From contig CALBLD010000351.1 of assembly GCA_937895775.1 (NCBI GenBank), positions 1 to 14,723 on the forward strand: a stretch of DNA of 14,723 bases, written 5' to 3'. Positions 12,727-14,723 of the stretch are shown here, piece after piece. Source of the DNA: an uncultured Clostridia bacterium (lineage in GTDB: Bacteria > Bacillota > Clostridia > Oscillospirales > CAG-272). How positions within the stretch are numbered: position 1 is the stretch's first letter; each line of letters opens with the position of its first letter. Position numbers and translations under genes: made by a program. A model generated the notes under the pieces. That model had not been told where the DNA came from. It saw only the letters and a program-made list of their open reading frames with translations, and ran no database searches.

Positions 12727-14274
12727 TTATACGGCAGTTTTTTTACAGCTTTCGTAAGGCGGAACGGATCGCACGGGTGCGTCCGCAAAACCGTCGGACG
12801 GCTCTTCGGGAAGCGCGAAATATTCCGCCAGATAACCGTATCTGCGGTTTATAAAGTCAACAAGAAATCCGACGTTTCCGCCGACGCTGTCGATCGACCA
12901 GACTGCAAAAGGACACGGATCGACACGGCTGCCGAGTACCTGCCATATCCTGAAATTGTCCTCAAATTCGTCCGCATATGCGGCATAAAGTCTTTCTATC
13001 TCGGCAATTGCCGCATCTCTCATCTGCCCACCGATCTGCGAAAACCGCTCGGGAACTTTTTGGTTTATGAAAAAATCACACCCGCAGAGTGCGGAAAAGA
13101 GCGGATTTGCGTTGTCGGTCCCGGCATAATCGGGATTGCCGACAAAAAGCCCGTCCGGACTGTCGCCGCCGTATGCGCCGTAATTGCCGAAACCGAGATC
13201 CATGTCCCACGGACAGGTAAGATACAGCTTCCCGCCCGCCTTTTTGACAAGATAAAAAGACGACCAGCCGACATCAAGATTTTTCACAAATTCCTGCAAA
13301 ATGTACATATCGGTGAACGAGTCGATGTCGATAAGCGACCGGATTTCCTCTTCGTCTCCGCTTTTGAGCGCGGCAAACACACGTCCGAAATATTCCTTCA
13401 GAAACGCCGCCGAGTCGGGATGAAAGGCGTCGTTCTTTATCACGAATTTGCGCCCGCCCGCCTCAAAACAGTCGCCGCCCGTCCCTTCGGACAGTTTCGC
13501 GCGGCTGTCAAGCTCGATAAGATAGTCGCTGTCAACAGTCTCCGGATCGTCCGATATGTCTATCCTCCATTTTCCGATCTGCGTCTGTCCGCAGAGCTGA
13601 TAGATGCCGAGGTCCCGACCGTTCAGAATCAGACGCACCCATGCCGACGACGGAACATATCCGATGCCGGTTGCAACACCTGCGGCGGCAAACGCCGCAG
13701 CCGTGCGGACAAGCGAGCGGTCGGCAAAATTTGCGAGCAAAACCCAGTTTTTCGACGCGCCCCTCTCGATCCCGAGCAGATTCACCTTGCTGTCGAATTT
13801 CAGTCTGTATGATTTTTTGGCGTACCCGGTACCCCAGTATGTCCAGTTGCCGCGACAGCGCACCGAAAGCCCTCTTTCCGAAAAGCAGAACCTTCCGGTC
13901 TGCTCGTCAAGACTTGCAGAGCCGCTCACATATTCGGTTTTGGAGTTTACCGCCGCACCGTCTGCGGTGTCGATGCGCAGAACCGGCATTTCATCCGGCA
14001 GTATCATGCCCTTTTTGTAGCCGAGGCTGTAATCGGTATCCGGCTCGCCATCCGCATCGTGCGGCGTCGTCATTTTCACGCCGTCCGTCGTGTTTTCGGA
14101 CGATCCGCCGTATGTGCATCCCGCAAGAGAGGACGCAAGCAACGACAAAAGAAGGAGGACGGCAGCTGCCGTCCTCCGAAAACGTTTTTTCTTTCCGCAA
14201 CCGACGGTCGGACGGTATGAAGTTGTTTCCCTGCGGGTTTTTCCGCCGCGGTTTTCACAGATCATATATTTCAA
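12727..14274 (-). CDS. CotH-family (spore-coat-protein-H-like) lipoprotein
   Basis: CotH proteins are atypical protein kinases, first known from Bacillus spore coats; relatives without a spore role are common on bacterial surfaces. The 515-residue protein shows the family landmarks: VRCRGNWTYWGTGYAKKSYRLKF (split here as 138-148 and 152-160), LLGIERGASKNWVLLANFAD (166-185), VRLILNGRDLGIYQL (213-227) and PWDMDLGFGN (355-364), whose aspartates correspond to the metal/ATP site. A lipobox LAGC (C53) follows a hydrophobic stretch, but the region before it is unusually long and basic (about 34 residues). AAGGA lies 5 bases before a TTG at 14274 and 14 bases before an ATG at 14265; I prefer TTG by spacing, not firmly. 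It follows the RCC1-repeat gene by 34 bp, so the two probably form one operon. No clear terminator follows. Confidence 0.86.
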   Translation of the reverse strand: MKYMICENRGGKTRRETTSYRPTVGCGKKKRFRRTAAAVLLLLSLLASSLAGCTYGGSSENTTDGVKMTTPHDADGEPDTDYSLGYKKGMILPDEMPVLRIDTADGAAVNSKTEYVSGSASLDEQTGRFCFSERGLSVRCRGNWTYWGTGYAKKSYRLKFDSKVNLLGIERGASKNWVLLANFADRSLVRTAAAFAAAGVATGIGYVPSSAWVRLILNGRDLGIYQLCGQTQIGKWRIDISDDPETVDSDYLIELDSRAKLSEGTGGDCFEAGGRKFVIKNDAFHPDSAAFLKEYFGRVFAALKSGDEEEIRSLIDIDSFTDMYILQEFVKNLDVGWSSFYLVKKAGGKLYLTCPWDMDLGFGNYGAYGGDSPDGLFVGNPDYAGTDNANPLFSALCGCDFFINQKVPERFSQIGGQMRDAAIAEIERLYAAYADEFEDNFRIWQVLGSRVDPCPFAVWSIDSVGGNVGFLVDFINRRYGYLAEYFALPEEPSDGFADAPVRSVPPYESCKKTAV

Positions 14275-14308
14275 ACACGTCCTTCGGTCATATTACGTTT
14301 TTTGTTTT

Positions 14309-14723
14309 TTACTTTTTAAGAACCGACATATCGGGTGCGCCGTATCCGACCGATGCAAAGCTTCCGTCCTTTTTCACGGCGACAAAGCCGAACTCGCCCG
14401 CAACCGCCGAAACGACATCCGAAAGCGACGAGCCGTCAACGGCTCCCTGCCCGATCGTTCCGCCTGCGGTCAGTACGCTTCCGTCCGAGCGCACCGCAAC
14501 CGTCATGCTCTTTCCCGCCGAGATCGCAATCACATCGGCAAACGAACCGACATCAAGTCTGCCCGACAGATCACAGCCCGCTCCGACGACGCTTCCGTCC
14601 TTACGGAGTCCGACGCTGTGAATATCTCCCGCAGAGATCGCAACCACATCGGTCCACGAGGTCACAAGGCACTGTCCGTCGCCGTTGTCGCCGACAGCGA
14701 CAACTTTTCCTTCGGATGTAAGC
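14309..14723 (-). CDS. RCC1-repeat beta-propeller protein, C-terminal fragment (runs off the right edge)
   Basis: The last 137 residues are visible, open to the window edge. They hold tandem repeats of about 39 residues, each with the pattern DVVAISAG, then a hydrophobic strand, then KDGSVVGAG or RSDGSVLTAGG, which is the RCC1 (ATS1) propeller-blade pattern. Bacterial RCC1 proteins are usually secreted or cell-surface proteins involved in binding, and several cluster with other surface proteins. The last blade is weaker (KKDGSFASVGYG) and the protein ends with SVLKK. It is immediately upstream of the CotH-family gene. The beginning, and thus any signal peptide or extra domain, lies outside the window. 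A GTG at 14665 is an internal codon rather than a start, since the same repeat pattern continues upstream of it. Confidence 0.85.
   Translation of the reverse strand, partial: LTSEGKVVAVGDNGDGQCLVTSWTDVVAISAGDIHSVGLRKDGSVVGAGCDLSGRLDVGSFADVIAISAGKSMTVAVRSDGSVLTAGGTIGQGAVDGSSLSDVVSAVAGEFGFVAVKKDGSFASVGYGAPDMSVLKK

Noticed and set aside
14309..14723. RCC1 repeats as a nucleotide repeat array or CRISPR
   Set aside because: The periodicity of about 117 bases is at the protein level (blades of about 39 residues); the DNA units are diverged, with no identical repeats or unique spacers.

Overview
The window looks like a chromosomal segment of an uncultured Bacillota, most likely a Clostridia-type gut or rumen bacterium. 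The evidence is strong AGGAG/GGGGG ribosome binding sites, housekeeping promoters of the TTGACA-17-TATAAT type, lysine-rich signal peptides, many lipobox proteins with Thr/Ser/Glu-rich linkers, and a CotH-family protein. The assignment is inferred from style and gene content; no rRNA or other taxonomic marker is present.

Layout: almost everything reads on the minus strand, so the right edge is upstream. From right to left: a partial RCC1-repeat protein (14309-14723) and a CotH-family lipoprotein (12727-14274), probably one operon; a perfect-consensus promoter (12631-12659); two tandemly duplicated sialidase-fold (Asp-box beta-propeller) lipoproteins 14 bp apart (11033-12568 and 9459-11018); tandem intercistronic hairpins; a lipoprotein with a degenerate NodB-type deacetylase fold and coiled-coil ends (8383-9357); a second promoter and a third, more distant Asp-box lipoprotein (6562-8223) closed by an intrinsic terminator; an AraC-family regulator (5468-6421); a family 31 glycoside hydrolase (2919-5369) with its own promoter inside an elaborate inverted repeat; a back-to-back terminator pair; the only plus-strand gene, a small basic single-pass membrane protein (2568-2867); recG (359-2449); and the start of a secreted protein (1-119).

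The middle (about 2.9-12.7 kb) reads as a glycan-foraging island. Surface-anchored propeller lipoproteins would bind or cut a glycan outside the cell. The AraC-type sensor probably controls the cytoplasmic GH31 enzyme that finishes oligosaccharide breakdown. No transporter, sugar kinase or isomerase is visible, so uptake must be encoded elsewhere. The flanks (recG, the small membrane protein) look like ordinary chromosome.

Most interesting: (1) the inverted repeat over the GH31 promoter and ribosome binding site, which could mask translation of read-through mRNA while leaving mRNA from the internal promoter free; (2) a deacetylase-like lipoprotein that has lost its metal-binding residues; (3) three propeller lipoproteins sharing one N-terminal module, two of them a recent tandem duplication with an almost unchanged central block; (4) the overlapping convergent terminators. 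No CRISPR array, insertion sequence, tRNA or rRNA was seen. No gene-free stretch exceeds 300 bases; the longest (120-358) holds one promoter and an AT-rich leader.
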